A DNA stretch of 6,085 nucleotides from Desulfobulbaceae bacterium (GTDB lineage Bacteria; Desulfobacterota; Desulfobulbia; Desulfobulbales; Desulfurivibrionaceae), in contig DOZO01000063.1 of assembly GCA_003517965.1 (NCBI GenBank), positions 1 through 6,085 on the forward strand, written 5' to 3'. Below the pieces are notes generated by a model. The model ran no database searches. It was not told where the DNA came from and was given only the letters and a program-made list of their open reading frames with translations. Of this stretch, positions 4,484-6,085 are shown in pieces; position 1 is the first letter of the stretch, and every line of letters begins with the position of its first letter. The translations under genes and the position numbers were made by a program.

Positions 4484-5814
4484 CAAGGTTTTGGTTTTTT
4501 GCTGGCCAGATGGATGCTTTCAAGATATTTAACCACGCCGCCGGAGATGTGCTGGGCCACTTCGCTAAGGTAGGCCTCGTTTTTCAGCCGTTTTTCCTCT
4601 TCCTGATTGCTTAAAAAAGCGATTTCGGTGAGGATGGCAGGCATCTGGGCGCCAATCAGTACCACAAAAGGCGCTTTTTTTACTCCCAGATTGGGTACGG
4701 AGTTGAATGTTTTGTTCAGACCGCTAACCATTTCCTCCTGAACCAGTCCGGCCAGTTTGAGAGATTCGTTGATTTTTGAATTCTGCATGAGATCAAGGAG
4801 GATGGATTGCAGGTCGCTGATCTGTTTGGCCGAGGTGGCGTTTTCTCTGGCCGCCAGCCGCATGGCATCCTTGTTGCGAGTCAGATCAAGGACATAGGTT
4901 TCGATCCCTCTGGCTTCATGGTTTGGGGCGGCATTCACATGGATGGAAAGGAACAGGTCGGCGTCTTTGGCATTGGCGATGGCGGTTCGTTCTTCCAGAG
5001 GGATGAAAATGTCTCGGTCACGGGTTAGGGTAACCTCGTAGCCAGGTTTTCCCTTGAGAATTTTGGCCACCTGGAGAGCCACATTAAGGACGATGTCTTT
5101 TTCCTGGAGACCGCTGGGGCTGCAGGTGCCGGGATCTTTGCCGCCATGGCCCGGGTCGATGATGATTTTTTTTATGCCTGCTCCCAACGGTCGCGCCACC
5201 GGGGATTCCGTCTTGACCGCAGGTCTGCGCTCTCTGTCCTTGCCGTCTGCCTTTTCCGCCTTGTCAGGAGCGGCGTCGTTACTCATGACATCGATCACCA
5301 CCCGGAAGGGATCGGCAAGGGTGAAAACCTTATAGTCGGAGATGTTGCTCTGGGTATCAAGGACAATGCGCACTGTTTTCGGGTCAAACTGGGCATTCCT
5401 GACCTGCCGCAAGAGGCCGTCCTTAATGGGGGCGGTTTTGCCTGCTTCGGGGCTGAGACGGCTGTTTTGCAGATCAATATAAATCCGGCGCTGGGAAGCC
5501 TCGTCTCCGAGGAGGGACTGGTGTTTGAAAGTTACCGGAGCAGAGGTTTCGATAACCAGGCGAGTGTAGCGATTGCTGGACCAGTGGCGGATGGGCAGTA
5601 CCGTGGCTGGCCCGGTTTTTTTTGCGGAGAGGGTTTTGGGCTCCGATTTACTGGCAGCCAGTCCCTGGTAATAGGCTTTTACCTGTCCGTATTGTTTGGC
5701 AATGTCATCCTGATTGGGGTTCGCTTTGGACCAAGCCGGGGTGGCGAGCAGGAGGAGGACGGGAATCAAGAGCAGAAATTTGCCTTTTTGCAAAAGTCTT
5801 ATCTTACTCCACAT
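4483..5814 (-). CDS. amiC: Exported N-acetylmuramoyl-L-alanine amidase with AMIN domain (AmiC type)
   Basis: The 443-residue protein cleaves the amide bond between MurNAc and the stem peptide in periplasmic peptidoglycan. A signal peptide is visible: basic start (K4, R6, K10), hydrophobic core about 13-24, and likely cleavage after the alanine/serine of TPAWS near 29. An AMIN domain (about 70-178), which in relatives directs the enzyme to the septum or to wall material, is followed by a charged linker (about 180-212). The Amidase_3 catalytic domain (about 215-435) has zinc ligands H223 (DPGHGG), E238 (LQEKD) and H292 (SIHVN) and catalytic E397 (LTEIAF). The ATG overlaps the end of mutS by 11 bases, with AAGGG 7 bases upstream inside mutS, so expression is tied to mutS transcription. 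The symbol follows the AMIN plus Amidase_3 layout; amiA/amiB-like naming is possible. Confidence 0.95.
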   Translation of the reverse strand: MWSKIRLLQKGKFLLLIPVLLLLATPAWSKANPNQDDIAKQYGQVKAYYQGLAASKSEPKTLSAKKTGPATVLPIRHWSSNRYTRLVIETSAPVTFKHQSLLGDEASQRRIYIDLQNSRLSPEAGKTAPIKDGLLRQVRNAQFDPKTVRIVLDTQSNISDYKVFTLADPFRVVIDVMSNDAAPDKAEKADGKDRERRPAVKTESPVARPLGAGIKKIIIDPGHGGKDPGTCSPSGLQEKDIVLNVALQVAKILKGKPGYEVTLTRDRDIFIPLEERTAIANAKDADLFLSIHVNAAPNHEARGIETYVLDLTRNKDAMRLAARENATSAKQISDLQSILLDLMQNSKINESLKLAGLVQEEMVSGLNKTFNSVPNLGVKKAPFVVLIGAQMPAILTEIAFLSNQEEEKRLKNEAYLSEVAQHISGGVVKYLESIHLASKKPKP

Positions 5815-6085
5815 TGGTCAGCCCTTTTAGTTCATAAAGCAGTTCCAGGGCCTCACGGGGTGACAAGGCATCGGGATTGATCTCCCGCAATCTGCGCACT
5901 GCTCCAGACTCCTCTCCGCTGAAAAGGGAAAGCTGGCCGGGATGCTGGGGCTTCTTTTTTCCGGGTGAGGTGGCGATGCGTGGTTCGCCCTGTCGGTTGA
6001 ATTCCCCCTGTTCGATATTATGTAATAATTCCTTGGCCCTGGCAACAACACGAGCTGGCACCCCGGCCAGGGCGGCAACCTGAAT
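5804..6085 (-). CDS. mutS: DNA mismatch repair protein MutS, C-terminal end (partial)
   Basis: Only the last 93 residues lie in the window; the gene runs off the right edge. The first residues, IQVAALAGVPARVVARAKEL, are the end of the MutS ATPase domain with its helix-turn-helix. A variable basic linker follows, then QLSLF (5921-5935), a consensus beta-clamp-binding pentapeptide, and the C-terminal dimerisation tail with NPDALSPREALELLYELKGL. MutS recognises mismatches and recruits MutL in the cytoplasm. The reading frame is open from the window edge to TAA at 5804-5806, which lies inside the start of the downstream amidase gene. The gene is the first visible member of the operon with the amidase and the SpmAB fusion. 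Confidence 0.96.
   Translation of the reverse strand: MQVAALAGVPARVVARAKELLHNIEQGEFNRQGEPRIATSPGKKKPQHPGQLSLFSGEESGAVRRLREINPDALSPREALELLYELKGLTNVE
5921..5935 (-). other. MutS beta-clamp-binding motif QLSLF
   Basis: The codons read Q-L-S-L-F, the textbook sliding-clamp-binding pentapeptide, between the basic linker and the C-terminal tail of MutS. In other bacteria the equivalent motif couples mismatch repair to the replication clamp. Confidence 0.75.

Noticed and set aside
4484..4486. TTG start for the SpmAB fusion overlapping the amidase stop
   Set aside because: It has no ribosome site, whereas ATG 4471 has AAGGGA at ideal distance.
5146..5880. 244-codon open frame on the plus strand
   Set aside because: It is antisense to the amidase signal peptide and AMIN region and to the mutS end; no recognisable domain.
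1..6085. CRISPR array, tRNA, rRNA, riboswitch, phage or intact insertion sequence
   Set aside because: No repeat-spacer pattern, cloverleaf, conserved RNA motif or transposase/integrase gene was seen.

Overview
The window looks like chromosome of a Gram-negative anaerobe, most plausibly a sulfur-metabolising member of the Desulfobacterota (former Deltaproteobacteria). The pointers are a stand-alone small sulfite-reductase-like sirohaem protein, a fused SpmA-SpmB membrane protein, and an AMIN-domain amidase directly behind mutS. This placement is an inference from gene content; no rRNA or other phylogenetic marker is present.

Left part (1-1600) is accessory DNA. A hairpin terminator with T-tracts on both sides is followed by a plus-strand toxin-antitoxin pair of the HI1419/HI1420 type, toxin gene first. 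This pair is bracketed by a near-perfect 21-bp direct repeat. Facing it on the minus strand is a second, unrelated pair: a Phd-type antitoxin and a VapC-like PIN toxin that overlap by 4 bp, preceded by an AT-rich tract with repeated TTAGT half-sites that looks like the operator.

Middle part (1639-3165) holds rdgB (house-cleaning inosine/xanthosine triphosphate pyrophosphatase) on the minus strand and, divergently, the small sulfite-reductase-like gene. Their shared 198-bp intergenic region carries an 8-bp inverted repeat whose two arms contain the putative -35 box of each gene.

Right part (3167-6085) is a tightly packed minus-strand operon read from the right edge: the 3' end of mutS (mismatch repair, with a consensus beta-clamp-binding motif), an exported N-acetylmuramoyl-L-alanine amidase whose start overlaps the mutS stop, and an SpmA-SpmB fusion membrane protein starting 11 bp after the amidase stop. 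The operon ends one base from the stop codon of the convergent sulfite-reductase-like gene.

Functionally the window combines genome maintenance (MutS, RdgB), cell-wall remodelling (amidase), a poorly understood membrane protein (SpmAB fusion), a redox/sulfur protein and two stability modules. No clearly new multi-gene system is seen. The points most worth a second look are the repeat-bracketed toxin-antitoxin cassette, the SpmAB fusion in a mutS-amidase operon, and the symmetrical divergent promoter region.
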